This document shows positions 1 through 5,275 of a stretch of DNA of 6,038 bases, piece by piece. This DNA comes from Pseudomonadota bacterium (lineage in GTDB: Bacteria; Pseudomonadota; Alphaproteobacteria; Azospirillales; Azospirillaceae). Numbering within the stretch: position 1 is the first letter of the stretch; each line of letters opens with the position of its first letter. The stretch covers positions 1-6,038 of the forward strand of contig JAEYOB010000410.1 in the NCBI GenBank assembly GCA_023412175.1. Direction: 5' to 3'. Below the pieces are notes generated by a model that saw only the letters and a list, made by a program, of their open reading frames with translations, had not been told where the DNA came from and ran no database searches. Both the position numbers and the translations under genes were made by a program.

Positions 1-371
1 TGATCGACATCACGCTGGGCGAAAGCGCCACCGGCGTGAAGAACGTCACCATCAACGAGCCTTACTTCCAGGGGCATTTCCCGTCCCGCCCCGTCATGCC
101 GGGCGTGCTGATCATCGAGGCGATGGCTCAGACCTCGGCCGTGCTGGTGGTCGCCACGCTGGGCAAGGAGTCCGAGGGCAAGCTGGTCTATTTCATGACG
201 GTGGACGAGGCGCGCTTCCGCAAGCCGGTGACGCCGGGCGACACCGTGCACATCCATGTCTCCAAGCAACGCAACCGCGGGAACGTGTGGAAGTTCAAGG
301 GTGAGGCCAAGGTAAACGGCGTGCTGGTCGCCGAGGCCATCTATTCCGCAATGATCCTGGACGAGAAATGA
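1..371 (+). CDS. fabZ: 3-hydroxyacyl-[acyl-carrier-protein] dehydratase FabZ, 5' end outside window
   Basis: FabZ dehydrates (3R)-3-hydroxyacyl-ACP to trans-2-enoyl-ACP in the cytosolic type II fatty acid synthesis cycle, and competes with LpxA for 3-hydroxymyristoyl-ACP. The frame is open from the first base (first whole codon at 3) and gives 122 residues before the TGA at 369-371. The family is about 145-155 aa, so roughly the first 25-35 residues are missing. The hot-dog-fold active site is present: the catalytic His is in YFQGHFP (codon at 75-77) and the catalytic Glu is 14 residues later in IIEAMAQ (codon at 117-119), the same His-Glu spacing as in E. coli FabZ. The GTG at 36 is internal, because conserved family sequence ([11 protein letters not shown]) lies before it. 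The stop overlaps the lpxA start as ATGA, which suggests translational coupling. FabA is unlikely because the sequence pattern is FabZ-type and the neighbours are lipid A genes. Confidence 0.97.
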   Translation, partial: IDITLGESATGVKNVTINEPYFQGHFPSRPVMPGVLIIEAMAQTSAVLVVATLGKESEGKLVYFMTVDEARFRKPVTPGDTVHIHVSKQRNRGNVWKFKGEAKVNGVLVAEAIYSAMILDEK

Positions 372-1174
372 CCGTCTCGATCCACCCCGCCGCCGTCGTC
401 GATCCGGCGGCCAAGCTCGGCGAGGGCGTGTCTATCGGACCGTTCTGCGTCGTCGGCCCGCACGTGGAACTCGGCGACCGCGTGCGCCTGCATTCCCACG
501 TCGTGGTCGAGGGGCGCACCAAGGTCGGCGAGGGGACGGAGATCTTCCCCTTCGCCTCCATCGGCCACCAGCCGCAGGATCTGAAGTACCACGGTGAGCC
601 GTCCGAGCTGATCATCGGCGCGTTCAACAAGATCCGTGAGAACGTCACCATGAACCCCGGTACCGAGGGCGGCGGCATGCTGACCCGCGTCGGCGACCGC
701 GGGCTGTTCATGATGGGTGCGCACGTGGCGCACGACTGCATCGTCGGCAACCACGTGATCCTTGCCAACAACGCCACGCTGGCGGGCCACGTGCACGTGG
801 GCGACCACGCCATCCTGGGCGGCCTGTCGGCGGTGCACCAGTTCGTCCGCATCGGCGCGCACGCCATGATCGGCGGGATGTCCGGCGTCGAGAACGACGT
901 GATTCCCTATGGGCTCGTCATGGGCGAGCGGGCGCGTCTGGCCGGCCTCAACCTGGTGGGCCTGGAGCGCCGTGGCTTTGCCAAGGAACAGGTCCGCGCG
1001 TTGCGGGCCGCCTACAAGATGCTGTTTGCTTCGGCTGGCGACACCTTCGCCGCCCGTCTGGAAGAGGTGGTCAGGGAGTACGAGGGCGACGCGCTGGTGA
1101 AGGAGATCCTCGACTTCATCCGCGTCAAGACGTCCCGTCCGCTCCTGCAGCCGCGCATGGAGAATGGCGCCTAA
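368..1174 (+). CDS. lpxA: Acyl-ACP--UDP-N-acetylglucosamine O-acyltransferase LpxA
   Basis: LpxA transfers a 3-hydroxyacyl chain from ACP to the 3-OH of UDP-GlcNAc, the first step of lipid A synthesis, in the cytosol as a homotrimer. The 268 residues match the usual length of about 262-270. Residues 2-185 or so are hexapeptide repeats forming a left-handed beta-helix ([20 protein letters not shown] at the start), followed by the helical C-terminal domain from about 190. The catalytic His is H122 in AHVAHDC, equivalent to E. coli H125. H141 in TLAGHV and H157-Q158 in AVHQF match other conserved active-site positions. G170 in MIGGMSG aligns with the E. coli hydrocarbon-ruler glycine (G173), which suggests a long acyl chain (about C14). 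The ATG at 368 overlaps the fabZ stop. Its upstream GGACGAG is only a weak ribosome binding site, so coupling to fabZ translation is likely. Confidence 0.98.
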   Translation: MTVSIHPAAVVDPAAKLGEGVSIGPFCVVGPHVELGDRVRLHSHVVVEGRTKVGEGTEIFPFASIGHQPQDLKYHGEPSELIIGAFNKIRENVTMNPGTEGGGMLTRVGDRGLFMMGAHVAHDCIVGNHVILANNATLAGHVHVGDHAILGGLSAVHQFVRIGAHAMIGGMSGVENDVIPYGLVMGERARLAGLNLVGLERRGFAKEQVRALRAAYKMLFASAGDTFAARLEEVVREYEGDALVKEILDFIRVKTSRPLLQPRMENGA

Positions 1175-1985
1175 GCTCGGCATCCTCGCCGGCGGCGGGG
1201 AGATACCGGCCCGCCTCGCCACCGCTGTGCGCGGTGCCGGACGCGAGGTGTTCATCGTCGCTTTCGAAGGCCAGACCGACCCCGCCACCGTCGAGGGCGT
1301 GCCGCACCTGTGGAGCCGCCTGGGTGCGGCGGGCAGCATCATCGACCGGCTGCGCGCCGAGGGGGTCGGCGATCTCGTGTTCGCCGGCCCGGTCCGCCGT
1401 CCCTCATTCGCCGAACTGATGCCCGACTGGCGGACCACGCGCTTCTTCATGCGCGTCGGCACCCGCGCGCTGGGCGACGACGGGCTGCTGCGCGCCGTGG
1501 CGCACGAGCTGGAGGACGAGGGGTTCCGCGTCGTCGGCCTGCACGATTTCCTGGGGGAGTTGCTCACCGTGCCCGGCCCTGCCGGCTGCCGTCTGCCCGA
1601 CGAACAGGCGCAGGCCGACATCGCCCGCGGCGTCGAGGTGGCGCTCGGCCTCGGCCGGCTGGATGTCGGCCAGGGCTGCGTGGTGCAGCAGGGTATCGTG
1701 CTGGCGGTCGAGGCCATCGAGGGGACCGATGCCATGCTGGAGCGCGCCGGTGCGCTGCGCCGGCCGGGCGGCGGCGGCGTCCTGGTGAAGGTGCGCAAAC
1801 CGCAGCAGGACGGCCGGCTCGACCTGCCGACCATCGGCACCACCACCGTGGAGAAGGCCGCGGCGGCGGGCCTTGCCGGCATCGCCGTGCAGGCGGGAGG
1901 CAGCCTGACGGTGGATCGCGCCGCCGTGGGCGCCCTGGCCGACCGTCTCGGCCTGTTCGTCGTGGGGATTGAGGTTTCAGAATGA
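1164..1985 (+). CDS. lpxI: UDP-2,3-diacylglucosamine pyrophosphatase LpxI
   Basis: LpxI hydrolyses UDP-2,3-diacylglucosamine to lipid X (2,3-diacylglucosamine-1-phosphate) and UMP. It is the Alphaproteobacterial replacement for LpxH and is unrelated to it; the Caulobacter enzyme is known to attack the beta-phosphate. The 273 residues match the family length of about 270-285. The N-terminal domain (about 4-135) opens with LGILAGGGEIPARLA and contains the segment FAGPVRRPSF. The C-terminal domain (about 138-270, formerly DUF1009) includes the run from CVVQQGIVLAVEAIEGTDAM to VLVKVRKPQQDGRLDLPTIG. D220 in RLDLPTIG probably corresponds to the Caulobacter catalytic-region Asp225; that is an inference from motif context. 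The ATG at 1164 lies inside the end of lpxA (11 nt overlap). A GGAG at 1159-1162 is too close to the start to be ideal, so reinitiation by ribosomes finishing lpxA is likely. The position between lpxA and lpxB supports the assignment. Confidence 0.96.
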   Translation: MAPKLGILAGGGEIPARLATAVRGAGREVFIVAFEGQTDPATVEGVPHLWSRLGAAGSIIDRLRAEGVGDLVFAGPVRRPSFAELMPDWRTTRFFMRVGTRALGDDGLLRAVAHELEDEGFRVVGLHDFLGELLTVPGPAGCRLPDEQAQADIARGVEVALGLGRLDVGQGCVVQQGIVLAVEAIEGTDAMLERAGALRRPGGGGVLVKVRKPQQDGRLDLPTIGTTTVEKAAAAGLAGIAVQAGGSLTVDRAAVGALADRLGLFVVGIEVSE

Positions 1986-3160
1986 CCGACAGCCCGTTGC
2001 TGTTCCTGATCGCCGGGGAGCCCTCCGGCGACGTGCTTGGCGCGCGGCTGATGGCGGCGCTGAAACGGCTGACCGGCGGCAGGGTGCGCTTTGCCGGCAT
2101 CGGCGGCGAGCGCATGGCGGCCGAGGGGCTGGAGTCGCTGGTTCCCCAGGCGGAGCTGGCGCTGTTCGGCGTCTTCGAGCTGCTGCCGCATCTGCCCAAC
2201 CTGCTGCGCCGCATGGACCAGACGGTCGCGGAAATCGTGCGCTTGAAGCCGGACGCCGTGATCGGCATCGACTCGCCCGGCTTTACCGTGCGGGTCGCCA
2301 AGCGGGTGCGCGCCGCGGCGCCGGCGATCCCGCTGATCCACTATGTGGCGCCCACGGTATGGGCCTGGAAGCCGAAGCGGGCGAAGAAGTACGCCGCCAT
2401 CTACGACCATCTGCTGGTGCTGCTGCCGTTCGAACCGCCCTATTTTGAGCGGGAGGGGCTCCCCTGCACCTTCGTCGGCCATTCGATCGTCGAGAGCGGG
2501 GCCGGCAAGGGCGATGGCGCCGCGTTCCGCGTGCGGCACGGCATCAGTCCGGCCAAGCGCGTGCTGGCGGTGCTGCCCGGCAGCCGGCGCAGCGAGGTCA
2601 GCCGCCTGCTGCCGGTGTTCCGCGAGACGGTGGAGCGGCTGCTGCCGACGCACCCCAATCTCGTGGTCGTGGTGCCGACGGTGGCGACGGTGCGCGGGAC
2701 GGTGAGCGCGGCGGTGGCCGGGTGGCCGGTGCAGACCATCATCGTGGAAGGGGACGGTGAGAAGTACGACGCCTTCGCGGCGGCGGAGGCGGCCTTGGCG
2801 GCGTCTGGCACGGTGGCGCTCGAACTGGCGCTGTCCGGTCTGCCGGCGGTGATCGCCTATCGCCTCAGCCGGCTGACGGTGGCGCTGTACCGGCGCTTCA
2901 TCAAGGTAAAGTACGTCAGTCTGGTGAACCTCATGCTCGACCGCATGCTGGTGCCGGAATTGCTGCAGGAGGACTGCCGGGCCGACAAGCTGGCGGCCGA
3001 GGTCGGCCGCCTGCTCGACGATCCGGCGGCGCGGCGCGAGCAGATCGAAGGGGTTGCCGAGGTGGCGCGCTGGCTGGGCGCCGGCGCCGAAGCCCCGCCC
3101 AGCGAGCGGGCCGCCCATGCCGTTCTGGATGTGGTCGCCAAGGGCGTGCGTCCCAGATAA
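1982..3160 (+). CDS. lpxB: Lipid-A-disaccharide synthase LpxB
   Basis: LpxB is a GT19-family, membrane-associated glycosyltransferase that joins UDP-2,3-diacylglucosamine and lipid X into the beta-1,6-linked disaccharide, releasing UDP on the cytosolic face of the inner membrane. The 392 residues match the usual 380-395. Family motifs appear in order: LIAGEPSGD (9-17), GVFELLPHLP (63-72), GIDSPGF (95-101, containing the Asp equivalent to E. coli D98), HYVAPTVWAWKPKR (120-133), LLPFEPPYF (147-155), FVGHSIVE (164-171), LPGSRRSEV (198-206), ASGTVALELAL (274-284), and the C-terminal YVSLVNLMLDR with N316 followed by VPELLQEDC. The ATG at 1982 overlaps the lpxI stop as ATGA and has a GAGG ribosome binding site at 1971-1974 with a 7-nt spacer. 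The C-terminal tail after about residue 362 is Ala-rich and poorly conserved. Confidence 0.98.
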   Translation: MTDSPLLFLIAGEPSGDVLGARLMAALKRLTGGRVRFAGIGGERMAAEGLESLVPQAELALFGVFELLPHLPNLLRRMDQTVAEIVRLKPDAVIGIDSPGFTVRVAKRVRAAAPAIPLIHYVAPTVWAWKPKRAKKYAAIYDHLLVLLPFEPPYFEREGLPCTFVGHSIVESGAGKGDGAAFRVRHGISPAKRVLAVLPGSRRSEVSRLLPVFRETVERLLPTHPNLVVVVPTVATVRGTVSAAVAGWPVQTIIVEGDGEKYDAFAAAEAALAASGTVALELALSGLPAVIAYRLSRLTVALYRRFIKVKYVSLVNLMLDRMLVPELLQEDCRADKLAAEVGRLLDDPAARREQIEGVAEVARWLGAGAEAPPSERAAHAVLDVVAKGVRPR

Positions 3161-3176
3161 TGAAAGCCGACAAACG

Positions 3177-3184
3177 GGAGAGGA
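3177..3184 (+). promoter_or_regulatory. Strong Shine-Dalgarno of gloA
   Basis: GGAGAGGA lies in the 28-bp gap after lpxB and ends 4 nt before the ATG at 3189, while its GGAG half ends 8 nt before it. It fixes the gloA start at 3189. The same frame extends upstream to an ATG at 3054, but that stretch runs through lpxB coding sequence and does not look like glyoxalase. It is the best ribosome binding site in the window, so gloA can be translated without coupling to lpxB. Confidence 0.8.
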
Positions 3185-3188
3185 TTCC

Positions 3189-3584
3189 ATGAGCCAGTAC
3201 CGGCTGCTGCACACGATGCTGCGCGTGTTTGACCTGAACAAGTCGCTGGATTTCTACACGCGGCTGCTGGGCATGACGCTGCTGCGCAAGAGCGATTACG
3301 AGGGCGGGCGCTTCACCCTCGCCTTCGTCGGCTACGGCGACGAGAGCGACACCGCGGTCCTTGAGCTGACCCACAACTGGGACCAGGCCGAGCCCTACAC
3401 CATCGGCAGCGGCTACGGCCACATCGCCATCGGCGTGCCGGACATCTACGGCACCTGCGAAAAGCTGCGCGCCGAGGGCGCAAAAATCACCCGCGAGCCC
3501 GGCCCGATGAAGCATGGCAACACCGTCATCGCCTTCATCGAGGATCCGGACGGCTACAAGGTCGAACTGATCGAGCGGAAGTGA
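3189..3584 (+). CDS. gloA: Lactoylglutathione lyase (glyoxalase I), nickel-type
   Basis: Glyoxalase I converts the hemithioacetal of methylglyoxal and glutathione to S-lactoylglutathione, a cytosolic detoxification step completed by glyoxalase II. The product is 131 residues, close to the short bacterial Ni(II)/Co(II)-type enzymes (E. coli GloA, 135 aa) and without the insertions of the longer zinc enzymes. Two beta-alpha-beta-beta-beta modules are visible (about 4-64 and 75-129). All four expected metal ligands are present: H8 in LLHTM, E59 in VLELTHN, H78 in GYGHIAI and E126 in YKVELIER. The signature DLNKSLDFYTRLLGM (15-29) and the ending FIEDPDGYKVELIE are typical. The start at 3189 is set by the strong upstream ribosome binding site. 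It lies 28 bp after lpxB and 16 bp before azlC, so it may be co-transcribed with both, though no functional link to lipid A is known. Confidence 0.96.
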   Translation: MSQYRLLHTMLRVFDLNKSLDFYTRLLGMTLLRKSDYEGGRFTLAFVGYGDESDTAVLELTHNWDQAEPYTIGSGYGHIAIGVPDIYGTCEKLRAEGAKITREPGPMKHGNTVIAFIEDPDGYKVELIERK

Positions 3585-3600
3585 ACGCGCGTCACCGGCA

Positions 3601-4299
3601 ATGACCGACCTCGCCGTTGAACAGGGCCCGTCGCCGTGGCGGCGGGCCTTCGTGCTGAGCCTTCCCATCCTCGCGGGCTACGTGCCGATCGGCATCGCGT
3701 TCGGCGTGTTGTGGGTGCAGCAGGGGCTCGCCCCCCTGGGCGCGCCCCTGCTCGGCATCATCGTGTACGCGGGGGCGTCGCAGTTCATGGCCGCCGGCAT
3801 GCTGGCGGCGGGGCAGGGGCCGCTGGAGGTCGCGCTGGCCACCCTGGTCCTGAACGCCCGCCACGCGGTCTACGGCTTGGCCTTCCTGGAACGTCTGCCG
3901 GGGTGGGGCGCGGCCAAGGCCTACTTTGCCTTCGCGCTGACCGATGAAACCTACGCGGTTCTGACGGCGCGCCCGTCGGAGGAACGGGACGACCGCCTGC
4001 TGTGGCGCGTCGCCCTGCTGAATCAGACCTACTGGGTGGCCGGTTGCGCCATCGGCGCCGTTGCCGGCGGGCTGGTTTCCGGCGGCACGCGCGGGCTGGA
4101 TTTCGCGCTGACTGCACTGTTCATCGTCCTGCTGCTGGAACAGGTGCGGACCCTGCGCAAGGGGCTGGCGGCGGCCGTCGGCGGAGCCGTGGCGCTGGTG
4201 GGCGTGCTGGCGTTCGGCACCGCCAACACGCTGTTGCCGATGTTGGCGGTGGCGTTGGCGGCCGTGGCCCTGGTGGACCGTCGGAGCCGGGCATGGTGA
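3601..4299 (+). CDS. azlC: AzlC family branched-chain amino acid exporter, large subunit
   Basis: AzlC-type proteins are the large subunit of two-component exporters for branched-chain amino acids (AzlCD; BrnFE in Corynebacterium, which also exports methionine), acting in the inner membrane. The 232-residue product is strongly hydrophobic, with several predicted membrane segments at about 18-38, 46-70, 76-96, 136-160, 166-183 and 189-225. Family motifs visible are PIGIAFG (29-35), YAGASQFMAAG (56-66), NARHAVYG (85-92), LTDETYAV (113-120), NQTYWVAG (141-148) and DFALTALFIVLL (167-178). The start at 3601 gives the normal short cytosolic N-terminus, but no clear Shine-Dalgarno is seen in the 16-bp gap after gloA. 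The partner gene overlaps its 3' end. The family assignment is firm; the real substrate is not shown by the sequence. Confidence 0.93.
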   Translation: MTDLAVEQGPSPWRRAFVLSLPILAGYVPIGIAFGVLWVQQGLAPLGAPLLGIIVYAGASQFMAAGMLAAGQGPLEVALATLVLNARHAVYGLAFLERLPGWGAAKAYFAFALTDETYAVLTARPSEERDDRLLWRVALLNQTYWVAGCAIGAVAGGLVSGGTRGLDFALTALFIVLLLEQVRTLRKGLAAAVGGAVALVGVLAFGTANTLLPMLAVALAAVALVDRRSRAW

Positions 4300-4616
4300 G
4301 CGAGAGCATCGTGGTGACGGCCGTGCTGATGGGTGTGGCGACGGCGGGCGTGCGCTTTCTGCCGTTCTTTCTTGGCGATCGGCTGAGCAACCCGGACCTC
4401 CGCCGGCTGTTCGCCGAAATGTTCCCGCCGGCGGTGCTGGCGGTGCTGATCGCCTACATCGCAATGGGGGGCGAAGCGTCGGCGACGGTCCAACTGGCCC
4501 AGGCGGCCGGCGCCGCGGTCACCGTGGCGGCGCATCTGGCCTTCCGTAACCTGCTGGTCTCGGTGGGGTCGGGGACGACGGTCTGCATGCTGATCCAGAA
4601 CCTCTGGGTGGGCTGA
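4293..4616 (+). CDS. azlD: AzlD family branched-chain amino acid exporter, small subunit
   Basis: AzlD is the small membrane partner of AzlC. The product is 107 residues, typical of the family (about 100-115), with hydrophobic segments at about 5-27, 44-60, 67-83 and 86-104. Recognisable features are GVRFLPFFLGDRL (19-31), the proline-containing MFPPAVLAVLIAY (43-55) and a terminal segment ending GTTVCMLIQNLWVG. The ATG at 4293 overlaps the azlC stop by 7 nt (ATGGTGA) and has a GGAG at 4283-4286 with a 6-nt spacer. The same frame is open upstream to 4002, but that extension is out-of-frame azlC and gives non-membrane, Arg-rich sequence, so it was not used. Tight coupling with azlC supports a stoichiometric two-subunit transporter. 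Confidence 0.92.
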   Translation: MVSESIVVTAVLMGVATAGVRFLPFFLGDRLSNPDLRRLFAEMFPPAVLAVLIAYIAMGGEASATVQLAQAAGAAVTVAAHLAFRNLLVSVGSGTTVCMLIQNLWVG

Positions 4617-4623
4617 TCCGGCT

Positions 4624-5148
4624 TCAGAACTGCCGGTAGAAGATCACCGTCGCGTGGTGGCTGCCGTCCACCTCGCGGGTGTAGCCGGGGATGGTTCCGG
4701 CCATGGCCCACCCGGCCGACTGGTAGAGCGGCATGCCCTCCCGGCCGTCCAGCGTGTCCAGGATCAGCAGGGTCCGGCCGAGGGAACGCGCCTTCTCTTC
4801 GACAGCGGCGAGCAGGCGGCGGCCGAAACCGCGCCGGCGGTGCACGGAATGGACCAGCAGCTTCTGCACCTCGGCACGGTGCGGGCCGTTCTGCCTCGGG
4901 CAAAGCGCCAACTGCACGGTGCCGGCGAGCGTGCCGTCCTCCATTTCGGCGACCAGCAGGACGACGGCGCCGCTCTCCACCTGGGCGGCCATGCCGGACC
5001 AGTAGGCGTCGTTGTCGCTCCGGGACAGGGGAGGGTGGAAGCCCACCGAGGCGCCATCGTTCACGCTGTCTTCGAGGAGATCCTTGAGGCCGGCGAGCAC
5101 CCGGCGGTCGTCCAGGCTGTAGATCCGGGTGATGGTCAAGGTGGTCAT
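4624..5148 (-). CDS. GNAT family N-acetyltransferase, tabtoxin-resistance (Ttr)-like
   Basis: This is a 174-residue protein with a Gcn5-related acetyltransferase fold, expected to transfer acetyl from acetyl-CoA to an amine of a small molecule. Motif A is clear: beta-strand VQKLLVHSVH (94-103), then the pyrophosphate-binding RRRGFG (104-109), matching Q/R-x-x-G-x-G/A. The combination EVQKLLV, then LLILDTLDGREGMPLYQSAGW (127-147), then GTIPGYTREVDGSHHATVIFYRQF at the C-terminus resembles, from memory, Pseudomonas tabtoxin-resistance acetyltransferase Ttr, which acetylates tabtoxinine-beta-lactam. The true substrate here is unknown. The ATG at 5148 was chosen because the protein begins as expected for GNAT enzymes. 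Upstream in-frame ATGs (for example at 5295) would overlap the divergent regulator and encode a basic, unconserved stretch. A G-run (minus-strand GGGG, 5157-5160) is only a weak ribosome binding site. The divergent LysR gene is its likely regulator. It converges on azlD with 7 bp between stops. Confidence 0.85.
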   Translation of the reverse strand: MTTLTITRIYSLDDRRVLAGLKDLLEDSVNDGASVGFHPPLSRSDNDAYWSGMAAQVESGAVVLLVAEMEDGTLAGTVQLALCPRQNGPHRAEVQKLLVHSVHRRRGFGRRLLAAVEEKARSLGRTLLILDTLDGREGMPLYQSAGWAMAGTIPGYTREVDGSHHATVIFYRQF

Positions 5149-5219
5149 GGCGGTCGCCCCAATCGTTCGCTTTCGCTCGGACACAGCCAGAGCGTGCTGC
5201 CGCGGGCTGCGCCGCGCAA

Positions 5220-5249
5220 TTGACTTCGAAGGGTATCGGTGTGAGGAAT
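5220..5249 (+). promoter_or_regulatory. Possible sigma-70-type promoter of the LysR gene
   Basis: A TTGACT at 5220-5225 matches the -35 consensus at five of six positions. An AGGAAT at 5244-5249, 18 bp downstream, is a weak -10 (three of six). If used, transcription would start near 5256, giving a leader of about 20 nt, and the -10 would lie inside the dyad described separately, which fits negative autoregulation. The -10 is poor enough that this remains tentative. Confidence 0.25.
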
Positions 5250-5272
5250 CCTCACATCGACAACCCCTTCGA
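5226..5272. promoter_or_regulatory. Nested dyad with T-N11-A LysR box between divergent genes
   Basis: The core at 5240-5256 has 8-nt perfect arms, TGTGAGGA and TCCTCACA, around a single central base at 5248. Inside it, T5242 and A5254 form the classic LysR-type T-N11-A box with symmetric GAGGA/TCCTC. After one non-Watson-Crick pair (G5239/T5257) symmetry continues as TCG/CGA (5236-5238 and 5258-5260). A second, outer pair of arms, TCGAAGGG (5226-5233) and CCCTTCGA (5265-5272), is almost concentric with the core. LysR regulators typically bind such sites between themselves and a divergent target. The core lies 28 bp upstream of the LysR start and 100 bp upstream of the GNAT start, so autorepression plus control of the acetyltransferase gene is plausible. 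Binding itself is inferred. Confidence 0.7.
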
Positions 5273-5275
5273 TCC

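Noticed and set aside
1310..1972. A 220-codon plus-strand open frame within lpxI.
   Set aside because: It is an out-of-frame shadow with Arg/Gly-rich composition, while the overlapping lpxI frame has complete family motifs and the correct length.
3054..3188. A 45-residue N-terminal extension of GloA starting at an ATG at 3054.
   Set aside because: It overlaps the lpxB 3' end out of frame and has no glyoxalase similarity. The ATG at 3189 has a strong, well-spaced ribosome binding site and yields the expected family N-terminus.
341..3241. A 966-codon open frame on the minus strand, antisense to lpxA, lpxI and lpxB.
   Set aside because: It is antisense to three firmly identified genes in very GC-rich DNA, where stop codons are rare in shadow frames. 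The translation is Arg/His/Gln-rich low-complexity sequence with no recognisable domain.
4431..4448. A tandem direct repeat of GCGGTGCTG (two copies).
   Set aside because: It lies inside azlD and encodes AVLAVL in a membrane segment, so codon bias and hydrophobic composition explain it.
3592..4464. A 290-codon open frame on the minus strand opposite azlC and azlD.
   Set aside because: It is a shadow of the azlCD coding strand: Arg/Gln/Pro-rich with no family features. The plus-strand frames have clear membrane-protein motifs.
4617..4630. A possible small hairpin (CTGA/TCAG) at the azlD-GNAT junction as a terminator.
   Set aside because: The stem is only 4 bp and no T-run follows, so it does not support a terminator call.
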